From SOIL31 sp964636815 (GTDB taxonomy: Bacteria > Babelota > Babeliae > Babelales > Vermiphilaceae): DNA of 64,000 nt. Location: the NCBI GenBank assembly GCA_964636815.1, contig CAZWTF010000001.1:124001-188000 (forward strand), read 5' to 3'. The notes beneath the pieces were generated by a model. The model ran no database searches, was not told the DNA's origin, and saw only the letters and a list, made by a program, of their open reading frames with translations. Below are positions 43,671 through 53,298 of the stretch, piece after piece (positions within the stretch are counted from its first letter, which is position 1; each line of letters starts with the position of its first letter). The position numbers were made by a program, and so were the translations under genes.

Positions 43671-43691
43671 AAAATTTTCCTTGCGAATCGT

Positions 43692-43735
43692 TGATATACT
43701 AATTCCCCATCTTTGGATGGGGAATTAGTATATCA
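43692..43735. repeat. Perfect 20-bp palindrome upstream of rodA
   Basis: TGATATACTAATTCCCCATC (43692-43711) and its exact complement (43716-43735) are separated by TTTG. The CCCCATC/GATGGGG core recurs in the structured element (16932-16949; 52903-52921) and at 16701-16727. Confidence 0.85.
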
Positions 43736-43767
43736 TGTTTATGGTATTTTTGATGCTGAAAAAAAAG

Positions 43768-44043
43768 TTATCTTGCAAACAATTTTTGTATGAGGTTATA
43801 GACAAGTGCAATACATAGAAAAAGTAAAAACGCGAGTGTTGTATGAGTTATGAGCCCCATAATAACTGCTTGTGGGGTTACTTTAATAAAAGATTTAATG
43901 TAATCAAGTTTTGGTAACATATGAATAGTGCCGATAAATTTGAGTGTCTGTGTTGGCCAAAATTTGAGAAGAAAGGCAAAGCCTGTGTACATTGCGCATA
44001 CAGTTGTTGCGGCAGCAAGTCCAAAACTTGGAGCGTTTATTTT
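43768..44043 (-). CDS. Small two-helix membrane protein (DUF5676-like)
   Basis: The 91-residue product starts MKINAPSFGLAAATTVCAMY with one membrane helix, a loop (MLPKLDYIKSFIKVTPQAVI) and a second helix ending ALVYNLIQKLFAR. Layout and end resemble the DUF5676 family. AAAGAGACC precedes this ATG; a frame extending 42 nt upstream is less likely. The function is unknown. Confidence 0.65.
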   Translation of the reverse strand, partial: KINAPSFGLAAATTVCAMYTGFAFLLKFWPTQTLKFIGTIHMLPKLDYIKSFIKVTPQAVIMGLITHTTLAFLLFLCIALVYNLIQKLFAR

Positions 44044-44121
44044 CATAACGGTCTCTTTTTTTAGGAAGGTTATATTTATTTTCATTTTACTCTAAAAAAA
44101 GAAAGTGTGAAAAAACAACAA

Positions 44122-44172
44122 AAAAACTCACGCATGTTTTCTGTTTCCAGTTTTGTCCTGCGTGAGTTTTTA
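44122..44172 (-). terminator. Terminator downstream of the 44229 gene
   Basis: AAAACTCACGCA and TGCGTGAGTTTT (centred 44128 and 44165) pair over 12 bp around a 24-nt loop, with T run on either strand. Confidence 0.7.
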
Positions 44173-44228
44173 TTAAGTTTTTTATCTAAAAAGGGGTCCC
44201 CATTGAAATGGAATATAAATGGGTAAGT

Positions 44229-44792
44229 TTATTCTGGTTGAGGTAAAGCTTTTGTGCGATTTTGTTGAGGTATTACGCCATTGTCATCAAACATATATGC
44301 AGGCGTTAAAGCACCTTTTGTAACCAGGTTGCTGTACACATGTTGATAATAAATACCATTGATGTATGTAATCAGTTCCTGAATTTTTGTTTCTAACTTT
44401 TGGAACAAGGTTTCTTCTTCTTCCTCAGTCATATTTTTTTTACGACTGATTTTTTCTTCAACTTTTTCACTATATTCTTGTAAGATTTGAATAGTGTTTA
44501 TGGCTAAATCTTGTGAAGATGCAATCATTTCATCATGTGATTCAATATATTCTGCACATTTTATGAGAGCTCTGCTTGGTTGTCCTTCTAAAAGAAGAGC
44601 AAAAAAGTTAGCCCATGCAAGTTGTAATTCTGTATCTAATGTATGCAATACATCTTGTGACCAAGGCTCAGCATTTTTGGTGATTTTTGCAGTGAGTTTT
44701 GCAAATTCAATAGGCGCAGTTAAACAGGTTGTTGTTTGCGCAAAAACAACTGCGGAGATTAGAACAAGTGAATTAAAATATTTGTTCATAGT
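44229..44792 (-). CDS. Secreted helical protein of unknown function
   Basis: The 187-residue product starts MNKYFNSLVLISAVVFAQTT with a signal peptide ending TTCLTA. The mature part is all helical with a charged coiled-coil centre (EYSEKVEEKISRKKNMTEEE) and a polar tail (QQNRTKALPQPE). AAAGG precedes the ATG. It starts 10 nt after the 44803 gene and is probably in one operon with it. No family is recognised. Confidence 0.72.
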   Translation of the reverse strand, partial: TMNKYFNSLVLISAVVFAQTTTCLTAPIEFAKLTAKITKNAEPWSQDVLHTLDTELQLAWANFFALLLEGQPSRALIKCAEYIESHDEMIASSQDLAINTIQILQEYSEKVEEKISRKKNMTEEEEETLFQKLETKIQELITYINGIYYQHVYSNLVTKGALTPAYMFDDNGVIPQQNRTKALPQPE

Positions 44793-44802
44793 GAACCTTT
44801 TT

Positions 44803-45749
44803 TTATTGTTGTACAAATTCCGTTTGAGTATACAGTTTTGTTGTTTCTAACATGTGTGAAAAGACGTTGTTGGCGTCAGGCAATACAGTTTTATATTCTT
44901 GCGGTAAAATATCATGCATGCCAAACATTGTTGTTGCATATTGTTTATCAAGCATTGGTGACATGAGCATGTAGTGTATCATTGCATAATACTGTTTATA
45001 TATTTCTGCTGTAGCAGTAACAAGTTCTGTTACATCCTGAGATGCATCATTAAAGATGATTGCCAAGTTTTCAGCAACCGCAACGCATTGAGGGGTACTT
45101 CTTAGAATAAGGTCGAGTAAAATAAGTGNNNNNNNNNNGATTTGTTAACTTCATTTTCCGGGGCTATATCAAACGGTAAATCACCTTCACTTAAGCGATT
45201 ATATGTGCCTGATATTCCTGTAAGATATTGTGTAGATTGCCCAATATCAGCACTTGCTTTTTTGAGTTGTTCAGCAGTTGCACTTGCTTTTTCATTTGCC
45301 CATGCGCGCAGTTGTATTTGAGCATCTTGTTGCACGCTTTCTAATGCAGCTTGAATAGCTTGATTTGGGTGTTCACTGTAATATTTTTGGCATACATTAT
45401 ATGTTTCCATATAAATAGTACGTGCGCCAGTAATAACTGAAAGGCGATCTAACAATGTTTTAAGTGTGACAAAATCATCAGTTGCACTTTGATAATTGAC
45501 GATGTTTAATCTAATAGATTGATTTAAGTGTACAATTGGATTATTGAACTGTCTGATTTTTGCTTCAACAAGAGCGATAGCGTAAGAAAGATAAAGAAAG
45601 TTTGCAGTAAATTGTAACTCTTCTGGAGTCATGGTATTGAGGTACGTTGTGTGCCAGGTCTTGAGTTGATCGTGAGACGTAGATGCAATTGTAGAGATTG
45701 AAGAAAATAAAATAGATAATGATAGTAATATTCGATGGGTAAATTTCAT
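44803..45749 (-). CDS. Secreted helical protein, split by an assembly gap
   Basis: One gene is read across ten N (45129-45138). The 5' part starts MKFTHRILLSLSILFSSIST with a signal peptide ending TIAS and runs to APENEVNK before the gap. The 3' part resumes in another frame as LILLDLILRSTPQCVAVAEN and ends KLYTQTEFVQQ at 44803. The frames join only if the true missing length is 2 modulo 3, so ten N is a placeholder. The product is helical (LKTWHTTYLNTMTPEELQF, AIQAALESVQQDAQIQL) with no known family. It is probably co-transcribed with 44229. Confidence 0.7.
45129..45138. other. Assembly gap (10 N)
   Basis: Ten unresolved bases inside the 44803-45749 gene. Frame analysis shows the run does not give the real length. 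Confidence 0.99.
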
Positions 45750-45767
45750 ATCTCTCCTTTAAAAGAA

Positions 45768-45843
45768 TGGTCGGGGTGGCCAGACTCGAACTGACAACCC
45801 CTCGCTCCCAAAGCGAGTGCGCTACCAATTGCGCCACACCCCG
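45768..45843 (-). tRNA. tRNA-Pro (anticodon TGG)
   Basis: On the minus strand: acceptor CGGGGTG/CACCCCG, anticodon loop TTTGGGA in CTCGC/GCGAG, T arm GTCAG/CTGGC, discriminator A, encoded CCA. Confidence 0.96.
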
Positions 45844-45911
45844 AATATTTCAAATGACTTTAAATACAGAGATAATGTATCTTTTTTTTGTTTGATCTGC
45901 AACTGTTTTTT

Positions 45912-45988
<77 letters not shown>

Positions 45989-46145
45989 ATGTCAAACTAG
46001 GTCTAAGTATACGGTTTTATTGATAAAAATCAAAAAAACCTTTCATTTATTAGTAACCCAGTTGGCTAAAGATCGATTATTTGCTATTATAATACTAATA
46101 GGTAATATTGTAAGGTGTTTTTTTAATAAATTGGAAAAAAAGAGA

Positions 46146-48746
46146 ATGAAGAACAATTTTAAACCTGCGACAATTGCTCATTGGATCAATGTTTTTGGCG
46201 CTCGTGAGCATAATTTAAAAAATATCGATGTCAGTATTCCAAAAAATAAGCTTACTGTTATCACTGGTCCTTCTGGGTCAGGTAAAAGCTCCTTGGCGCT
46301 TGATATTCTCTTTGCTGAGGGTAAAAGACGCTATGTAGAGTCTCTTTCTTCATATGCACGGCAATTTTTGGGTATTAGTAAAAAGCCAGAAGTTGATCGT
46401 ATTGATGGTCTTTGCCCTGCAATTGCTATTGAACAAAAGACCGTTGGGTCAAATCCTCGTTCCACCGTTGGGACTATTACTGAGATTTATGACTATTTCC
46501 GTATTCTTTTTGCACGTATAGGTAAGGTTTTTTGTCCTAACTGTCGCCTAGAAATTAGGGCAGAATCTGTTGATGCGATCTGTCAGATGCTTCATAAAGA
46601 GTTTAACCATAAAACTATTTCTGTGCTTGCGCCTATTGTTCATGAGCAAAAAGGTGAATTTGTCCATGAACTGACCAATCTTTTTGATAAAGGATATTAC
46701 CGTGTCAAGGTAGATGGTGAGCGTTATAAATTCAAATCTCATGATGAAATTAAAAGTCTTAACTTGAAAAAGAGTTATAAACATAGCATTGATGTGATTA
46801 TTGATGCTCTTGAAGTAAACACCGAAGATAGTGCACGTTTGCAGGAAGCTGTTAACGCTGCATTTAAGCTTACTGGTGGGACATGTAAAATTGTGGTGGG
46901 TGAGCGGGAATATCTGTATTCATCTCACCGCATGTGTATTGCATGTTCTCAATCTATTCCTGAATTAGAACCGCGCTGTTTTTCATTTAATTCTCCTATT
47001 GGCGCATGTAAAGGGTGCGAAGGTCTTGGTACTATTAATGAGTGGCCGTGGGGTGCTGGCGATAAAGATTCATGGAAGGCAGATTATCCAGAATTTTTTG
47101 GCGATAAATATGCCACAGTAAAAACTTGTAAAGAATGCCATGGAAAACGCCTTAATAAATATGCATTATCAGTGTTTGTTGGTGGTAAAGATATTTATGA
47201 GCTGAGTGATTTATCTATTAAAAAACTGATCCATTTTTTTGACACCTTGGTGTTAACATCAACTGAATTAGAGATTGCGCAAAGTTTAATTAGAGAAATT
47301 AAAAACAGACTCACATTTATTAATGATGTTGGTTTATCTTATCTTACGCTGAATCGTACTGCGCGAACATTATCGGGTGGTGAAGGTCAGCGTATTCGTC
47401 TTGCAACGCAAATTGGTTCGGCATTAAGTGGTGTTTTATATATTCTTGATGAACCAAGTATTGGCTTGCATCAACGTGATAATGACCGCTTGATTGAAAC
47501 ACTTAAAAAATTACGAGATCAAGATAATACCGTTGTCGTAGTTGAACATGATATGGATACGATTGCGCAAGCTGATTATGTTATTGATATGGGGCCTGCG
47601 GCAGGTGTATTAGGTGGTACGGTAACTGCGGTAGGAACACCAACTGATTTACAAAAAAACAGTAATTCAATGACGGGTGCATATTTAAGTGGTAAACGTG
47701 GCATTGTTATTCCAAAAAGATTACGTCAACCTCAAGGGTTTATGACCTTAGAAAATGCATCAAAACATAATTTAAAAGACGTTACGTTACGAGTTCCACT
47801 TGGAGTGCTGTGTGGTGTTTCTGGTGTGTCTGGTTCTGGTAAAAGTACGCTGATTATGGATGAGCTTGTTTCTGCGGTTAAGCGTGAATTTTCTGGTGGA
47901 TACAAAAGAGTATATAAACAAGCAAGTGCCGAAGCTGTTAATTTGCAAGGTGCTGAAAATTTAGAAAGTTTAGTTGTTATTGATCAAAGCCCAATTGGAC
48001 GTACACCACGCTCGAACCCAGCAACATATCTTGGTATTTTTGATGAAATAAGAAAACTGTTTGCATCATTACCAGAAAGTAATGCGCGTGGATATGCTGT
48101 TGGTAGATTTAGTTTTAACGTAGCGCAAGGTAGATGTTCTGAGTGTAATGGCGATGGTGTTATTAAAGTAGAGATGCATTTTTTACCTGAAGTTATTATG
48201 ACATGTAAAGCATGTGATGGTACACGTTATAATAGTGAAACATTATCTATTACGTATAAAGGTAAATCAATTGCTGATGTGTTGAATATGACGGCATATG
48301 AAGCATTACAATTTTTTGAACATCATAAAACAATTGCTAAACGTTTACAGTTATTATGTGATGTTGGTCTTGATTATCTTTCATTAGGCCAACCATCAAC
48401 AACACTGTCAGGTGGTGAAGCGCAACGTATTAAGCTTGTTGATGAGCTAGCAAAACGTGAACAACATACATTGTATATTTTAGATGAGCCAACAACTGGT
48501 TTGCACAATAGTGATATTGAAAAGTTGTTACAAGTTCTTAACCGTCTTGTTGATAAAAATAACTCTATGATTTTAATTGAGCATAATCTTGATGTACTTA
48601 AAACAGCTGATTATCTTATCGATTTAGGCCCTGAAGGTGGCGATGGTGGTGGTACTATTGTTGCACAAGGTACCCCGGCAGATGTTACACAATGTCTGGA
48701 AAGTCATACAGGGCGATATTTAAAGCCTTACTTTGAGAAAATTTAA
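46146..48746 (+). CDS. uvrA: Excinuclease ABC subunit A, shortened
   Basis: UvrA is the damage-sensing dimeric ATPase of nucleotide excision repair. The 866-residue product has Walker A GPSGSGKSSLALDIL and GVSGSGKSTLIMDEL, both signature motifs (RTLSGGEGQRIRLATQIGS, TTLSGGEAQRIKLVDEL) and Zn modules CIAC/CKGC and CSEC/CKAC. It is about 70 residues shorter than usual: between KGCEGLG and TCKECHGKRL only about 40 residues remain instead of over 100. The start is the ATG at 46146; the frame upstream runs antisense over two tRNAs. TATAAT at 46087-46092 is a likely -10. Confidence 0.95.
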   Translation: MKNNFKPATIAHWINVFGAREHNLKNIDVSIPKNKLTVITGPSGSGKSSLALDILFAEGKRRYVESLSSYARQFLGISKKPEVDRIDGLCPAIAIEQKTVGSNPRSTVGTITEIYDYFRILFARIGKVFCPNCRLEIRAESVDAICQMLHKEFNHKTISVLAPIVHEQKGEFVHELTNLFDKGYYRVKVDGERYKFKSHDEIKSLNLKKSYKHSIDVIIDALEVNTEDSARLQEAVNAAFKLTGGTCKIVVGEREYLYSSHRMCIACSQSIPELEPRCFSFNSPIGACKGCEGLGTINEWPWGAGDKDSWKADYPEFFGDKYATVKTCKECHGKRLNKYALSVFVGGKDIYELSDLSIKKLIHFFDTLVLTSTELEIAQSLIREIKNRLTFINDVGLSYLTLNRTARTLSGGEGQRIRLATQIGSALSGVLYILDEPSIGLHQRDNDRLIETLKKLRDQDNTVVVVEHDMDTIAQADYVIDMGPAAGVLGGTVTAVGTPTDLQKNSNSMTGAYLSGKRGIVIPKRLRQPQGFMTLENASKHNLKDVTLRVPLGVLCGVSGVSGSGKSTLIMDELVSAVKREFSGGYKRVYKQASAEAVNLQGAENLESLVVIDQSPIGRTPRSNPATYLGIFDEIRKLFASLPESNARGYAVGRFSFNVAQGRCSECNGDGVIKVEMHFLPEVIMTCKACDGTRYNSETLSITYKGKSIADVLNMTAYEALQFFEHHKTIAKRLQLLCDVGLDYLSLGQPSTTLSGGEAQRIKLVDELAKREQHTLYILDEPTTGLHNSDIEKLLQVLNRLVDKNNSMILIEHNLDVLKTADYLIDLGPEGGDGGGTIVAQGTPADVTQCLESHTGRYLKPYFEKI

Positions 48747-48796
48747 TATTCTGATACGCTGCAGAAATTAAAAACAGTATAGATTATGGAGTTTTC

Positions 48797-49738
48797 ATGA
48801 ATTATGCACAAGCATCTTTATCAACATTAATCTTTATGTCGTCATGCATAAGCATGTGCGAAGTACGTCTTCTTGATCAGAAAAAAATTGATCAGCATGC
48901 CATAGCAATAGAAAAGAAAGTAACGCGTGATTATTATATACGCATGGCGTTGGTAGGTATGGTTGCAGGGCGTGTTGCTTATGCAGGTGTTACCTGGCTT
49001 AATACTCCTTTTGAAAAAAAGTCTGAGAATCTCATCCCAGTACAACAACAAAAAGATTCTCCTGAAGTTCCAAAACTTTCATGGGAGGAATGGGCTTGTA
49101 ATGTAAAAACTTCATGGGTCAATTGGGGCAAGTATGTGGTGAGTAAAGAGAATGTTAAAAAGCAGGCTATTGATTTTGGTAAATTTGCATGCGGGAATGT
49201 TGTGCAGACAGGTATAAGTTTTGTTATGGAAGGTGTGTATGGAAAGTTGAATTATCCTAATACACTCCGTTGGTATATCTGTTCTCATGTGCCATACACC
49301 GCAACGATTAAAGTTATTAAAGAGCTGCTCACACCTTTACAGGATCAATCGTCATTAATGCATGATCAAGTTTGTTATAATAAACAGTTGCTACAAGAGG
49401 CGTGTAATCGTCTTGTATATGATGGTGAAAAGCTGTGCGCATACATGATCTATAAAGCTAAACAGCTTGATATCGAAGAGCAGCAGATAGCTGAACGTAC
49501 TACACGATATTTCTTTAATTATTATAATGAATTTTTACAACGTTTATCTGATCAATTAGCATCTGATGTTATTGATTGTGCTGCTCTTGATACTATGCTT
49601 ATTTCATTTGAAGCAGATATTAAACGCCAGTTTAAGCTTTTCTTTTATATTGAAGGTGAGACGGATGAAGAGAGGGCTATGATTGGTGAGAAGATGAAAC
49701 GTTCATTGGTTATTGAGCATATAGCTTCATTGTTTTAA
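48797..49738 (+). CDS. Exported or membrane-anchored protein of unknown function
   Basis: A 313-residue protein starting MNYAQASLSTLIFMSSCIS, a leader, before Met20-Cys-Glu. A second hydrophobic stretch is at about 49-65 (MALVGMVAGRVAYAGVTW). The rest is helical with Trp-rich segments (LSWEEWACNVKTSWVNWGKY) and a long charged C-terminal helix set. No family is recognised. It lies 50 nt after uvrA and 74 nt before mutS. Confidence 0.7.
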   Translation: MNYAQASLSTLIFMSSCISMCEVRLLDQKKIDQHAIAIEKKVTRDYYIRMALVGMVAGRVAYAGVTWLNTPFEKKSENLIPVQQQKDSPEVPKLSWEEWACNVKTSWVNWGKYVVSKENVKKQAIDFGKFACGNVVQTGISFVMEGVYGKLNYPNTLRWYICSHVPYTATIKVIKELLTPLQDQSSLMHDQVCYNKQLLQEACNRLVYDGEKLCAYMIYKAKQLDIEEQQIAERTTRYFFNYYNEFLQRLSDQLASDVIDCAALDTMLISFEADIKRQFKLFFYIEGETDEERAMIGEKMKRSLVIEHIASLF

Positions 49739-49776
49739 AAGATTTAAGATTTTTTAATATAACGGTATACTTGAGT

Positions 49777-49782
49777 TATAAT
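49777..49782 (+). promoter_or_regulatory. Likely -10 box of mutS
   Basis: TATAAT lies 30 nt before the mutS ATG at 49813. This argues against the TTG at 49771 as the start, because the TTG would lie upstream of the transcript. Confidence 0.5.
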
Positions 49783-49812
49783 ATAAAACATAATTCAGCT
49801 ATACCGTTTTTT

Positions 49813-52413
49813 ATGATAAAAAATTCAGAACACACCCCATTGATGCAGCAGTATCATGATATTAAAATTGATTATCCTGATACGCTTCTTTTTTTTCAAG
49901 TCGGTGATTTTTACGAACTTTTTTTTGATGACGCAAAACAAGCAGCAGCATTTTTAGGAATTGCTTTAACAGCTCGCGGTAAAAGTAAAGGTGAGCCAAT
50001 TCCGTTGTGCGGTGTGCCATTACATGCAATAGATCATTATTTAGCAAAATTGGTAAAAGGTGGTTTTAAAGTTGCACTGTGTGATCAACTGGAAGATCCA
50101 AAACCGGGCAGCATTGTTAAGCGCGGTGTAAAGCAGGTGTTAACGCCAGGAACATTAACAGATTCTCAGCTTCTTGATGAACGTACTGCATCATATCTTT
50201 TTTCATTCTATCCTGCAGGCGATTCATGGGGATTAGTTTTTAGTGAATTGTTAACTGCGCAAATTTTTATAACAACAGTGCCTGCAGGTTCAGAAAAATT
50301 ATTGGAATCAGAGCTGATTCGTTTTTTTCCTGATGAAGTTTTAATTCCAAGCTCTGTTCGTACGCAAGAATTTCAAACTTATTTTAAACGTTTGGGATAT
50401 TTTACCACTGTTGTGCATGACGAAAAATCATCGGAAGATGACGCCCAACAATGGCTCAAACAACAATTTCCAGAATCAGCTTGTACACAAGTTGATTCTG
50501 ATGAATCTATGCGCCAAGCGCTTTTTTATTTTTATGCATACATGTCAAAACATCAACGCTCATCACTTGATCAATTCACGACACTGTTTTTTTATAAACC
50601 AGATGATTTTTTGATTATGGATGCAGCAACGCAACGTAATCTGGAACTCGTTAAAAATGCGCAAGATGGCAGCAGTAAAAATACCTTGTTTAGCGTTATG
50701 GATAGAGCGAGAACTGCGATGGGTTCTCGGATGATCAAAAAATGGATTTTGCGACCGCTAGTTAAAAAAGAAGCAATTGTGCAACGGCAAGATGTTGTCA
50801 GTTTGTGCTGTGCAGATTTAGCGCTGGTGAACAGCGTAGAACAGTTGCTTGCGCATGTTGGCGATGTTGAACGTGTTGTGGGGCGTATTGCTTTGCAACG
50901 GGCTTCATTAATAGATTACAGTGTGTTATCACGTGTGTTGATGATTATTCCGCAATTTAAAAAAAGCATAGAAGCGTACAAGCATATTTTTTTACTGCGA
51001 GTGATTACAGATCATTTGGGTGAATTTAATGCACTTTCTGATCTTTTGCGCGTAGCATTGTGCGATGAGCCGTCACAAGAAATGATTATAAAAGCTGGCT
51101 TTGATCAAAAACTTGATGAAATGCGCATGCTTGTTAATAACAGTAATGAAAAAATTACAGAATTAGAGATTGCAGAACAAAAAGCAACGGGAATTACATC
51201 CCTTAAAATTCGCTATAATGCTATTCAAGGATATTACATAGAAGTTACTAATACCAACTTATCTGCAGTTCCAGAACGCTATCGCCGTTTACAAACATTG
51301 GTTGGGCGAGAACGATTTATTACTCCTGAGTTGCAGCAGTTGCAATATGGTATTGAATCAGCGCGTAAGGATATTGTTAATCATGAACAAGAGATTTTTG
51401 ATAGCATTAAGCATGAAGTTGCACAACATATTTCTGCCTTACGCAAATCAGCGCATGCAATTGCTCATATTGATGCACTGTTATCATTGACGCGTTTGGC
51501 ATACGATAATGGCTATGCACGACCAAGTTTAAATGATAGTCGTGATATTATGATCACCAAAGGGCGCCACCCGGTTGTGGAGCAATTTTTATTCCATACC
51601 TTTATCCCGAATGATACAGAGTTAACAGATGAACAATCATTGTGGATTATCACTGGTCCGAACATGGGTGGTAAATCTACCTATCTGCGTCAAGTTGCAT
51701 TGATTTCTCTTATGGCTCATATTGGTTCTTTTGTTCCTGCTCAAAATGCTAACATTGCACTGCTTGATCGTATTTTTACTCGTCTTGGGGCGAGTGATAA
51801 TGTGGCAGAGGGTAAAAGTACCTTTTTAGTTGAAATGGAAGAAACCGCGATGATTTGTACGCAAGCAACTGAAAAAAGTTTGGTTATTTTGGATGAAGTT
51901 GGCCGTGGAACGAGTACCTTTGATGGTTTGGCCATTGCTCAGGCGGTTGTAGAGTATATTTTTACTACTATTGGCGCGCGTTGCTTATTTGCGACGCATT
52001 ACCATGAACTGACCAATTTACCTCAGACATATCCTGGAATTGCGATTTATCAGGCGGCGAGCAAGAAAATGGGACATGGCATAGTTTTTTTATATACCAT
52101 TATCCGTGGGGTTGCTGATGGTAGTTTTGGTATAGAAGTGGCAAAACTTGCCCACTTGCCAGAAAAAGTGATTGAACGATCGTCTGGGTTGGTTCAAAGC
52201 TTTGCCCAAGGGGCTACGCAGATTATTCCTGCAGTAGTGGATCAGTCAGATTTATCTGCTGAGATCAAAGTTTTAAGGGCGGAAAACAAGCGGTTGCTTG
52301 CTGATAAGGATAAGGCTGCAAAAGTGATGAATATGCTTGCAGGGCTTGATTTTGATACTTTATCGCCTAAAAAGGCGTTTGATTTGTTGTGGTCATACAA
52401 ACATGAAGTTTAA
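49813..52413 (+). CDS. mutS: DNA mismatch repair protein MutS
   Basis: MutS recognises mismatches and recruits MutL. The 866-residue product has the mismatch-binding Phe-x-Glu in FFQVGDFYELFFDDAK, Walker A ITGPNMGGKSTYLRQVALI near residue 616, Walker B LVILDEVGRGTSTFDG and FATHYHELTNLP. The start at 49813 (MIKNSEHTPLMQQYHDIK) fits the family and the -10 box. Its transcript probably ends at the family-1 palindrome at 52421-52466. Confidence 0.97.
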   Translation: MIKNSEHTPLMQQYHDIKIDYPDTLLFFQVGDFYELFFDDAKQAAAFLGIALTARGKSKGEPIPLCGVPLHAIDHYLAKLVKGGFKVALCDQLEDPKPGSIVKRGVKQVLTPGTLTDSQLLDERTASYLFSFYPAGDSWGLVFSELLTAQIFITTVPAGSEKLLESELIRFFPDEVLIPSSVRTQEFQTYFKRLGYFTTVVHDEKSSEDDAQQWLKQQFPESACTQVDSDESMRQALFYFYAYMSKHQRSSLDQFTTLFFYKPDDFLIMDAATQRNLELVKNAQDGSSKNTLFSVMDRARTAMGSRMIKKWILRPLVKKEAIVQRQDVVSLCCADLALVNSVEQLLAHVGDVERVVGRIALQRASLIDYSVLSRVLMIIPQFKKSIEAYKHIFLLRVITDHLGEFNALSDLLRVALCDEPSQEMIIKAGFDQKLDEMRMLVNNSNEKITELEIAEQKATGITSLKIRYNAIQGYYIEVTNTNLSAVPERYRRLQTLVGRERFITPELQQLQYGIESARKDIVNHEQEIFDSIKHEVAQHISALRKSAHAIAHIDALLSLTRLAYDNGYARPSLNDSRDIMITKGRHPVVEQFLFHTFIPNDTELTDEQSLWIITGPNMGGKSTYLRQVALISLMAHIGSFVPAQNANIALLDRIFTRLGASDNVAEGKSTFLVEMEETAMICTQATEKSLVILDEVGRGTSTFDGLAIAQAVVEYIFTTIGARCLFATHYHELTNLPQTYPGIAIYQAASKKMGHGIVFLYTIIRGVADGSFGIEVAKLAHLPEKVIERSSGLVQSFAQGATQIIPAVVDQSDLSAEIKVLRAENKRLLADKDKAAKVMNMLAGLDFDTLSPKKAFDLLWSYKHEV

Positions 52414-52420
52414 TTTCTTT

Positions 52421-52466
52421 GCGCTCGTCCTGAACTTGTTGAAGGATATCTTCGAGCGCTTTTTTT
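52421..52466 (+). terminator. Family-1 palindromic repeat acting as mutS terminator
   Basis: GCGCTCG (52421-52427) pairs with CGAGCGC (52453-52459), followed by seven T. The core between is the repeat found at 1978-2010 and 17530-17604. This is the cleanest single unit in the window (39 bp). Confidence 0.75.
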
Positions 52467-52498
52467 AGAATTAATATATAAGACAAGATAAAAGATAA

Positions 52499-53131
52499 AT
52501 CTCCAGCTTAACGCCGGAGACCTGCACCGTAGTTTTCACTACGGTGTTTTTTTTCGCAAAGGGGTCTTGCAACCCCTCTGCACTCGTGCACAAACGTTCC
52601 CTTTGATCCCTTAAAGGCGCGAACTTAAGCCCTAGTCTGTTCATAAGAATTCACAGCCTAAAGCTTTTCATACAGGCGCGCCTTATCAGACTTTTGTTAC
52701 TAAACTACTCCGATCTCATAATTTAGTGTGATCTCACAATGCATATTCCTGTAGTCCTCTCCTTCTATACGCCTTCGCCTTCGGCGGGCATTGAAGTTAC
52801 CTAAAATATGGATTTTTATGCGCTCTTTGAGCGCAAATATAGTGTAAGTACATGTGCGAGTTATCGGGGTGATTCTAGCGCTTTTGAGGGATATGGATCA
52901 CATCCCCATCAACTGATGGGGACCGAAGCCTATAACTCGTAGGAATCCAAGGGAACCATTGGTGCACGAGTGCAGCCTCCTTCGCCAAGGCTTCGAAGGC
53001 CACGGGAGGGGTTTTTTTTAGGGGTCCCCGACTGTAGCGCAGCGAAAGTTGGGGTTAAGTTGCAAAACCCCTTTGCGAAAAAACAACTGGAGTAAAGCGA
53101 CAGTTGGGGTCCCCGGCGTTAAGCTGGGGAT
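52499..53131. other. Large structured inverted-repeat element, copy B (candidate ncRNA or folding mobile element)
   Basis: The stretch between mutS and rplU has no gene; this element fills most of it. The left end 52501-52519 equals copy A and the right end 53111-53129 is its complement with two changes. Arms carry hairpin plus T run (CACCGTAGT/ACTACGGTG 52525-52546; complement CAACTG/CAGTTG 53084-53106) and a second hairpin (AGGGGT/ACCCCT 52560-52577; GGGGTT/AACCCC 53051-53071). The left domain is closed by AAGGCGCG/CGCGCCTT (52614-52621, 52677-52684). The right arm holds the 95-nt core (52849-52943), 92 of 95 identical to the complement of copy A 16910-17004. A family-2 palindrome (52978-53001) and GGGGTCCCC pieces are inserted in the right arm, which partly explains the greater length. 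The middle (52685-52848) has minor hairpins only, such as GCGCTC/GAGCGC near 52830. Confidence 0.7.
52978..53001. repeat. Family-2 palindromic element within element B
   Basis: CCTTCG and CGAAGG frame CCAAGGCTT. The equivalent place in the other arms of elements A and B lacks it, so it is a secondary insertion. Confidence 0.65.
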
Positions 53132-53298
53132 TGGTTTAGTCATGCACATTCCACTGGACGCCCCCCCCTTTTTTTGGTATAGTAGGAATAAAATAATCAT
53201 TTAAATATGAGTTAAAATCGTTCGTAGCGTTGCTTTTTAATACTTGGTAAAATGCCAGTTAAAAACCATGCGAACACAAATGTGTAGGGAAAAGTCTG

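Noticed and set aside
52414..53298. Known housekeeping RNA (tmRNA, RNase P RNA, 6S, SRP RNA) or group II intron in the gene-free block
   Set aside because: None of the diagnostic sequences are seen, such as a tRNA-like tmRNA end, the RNase P conserved core or an intron domain V.
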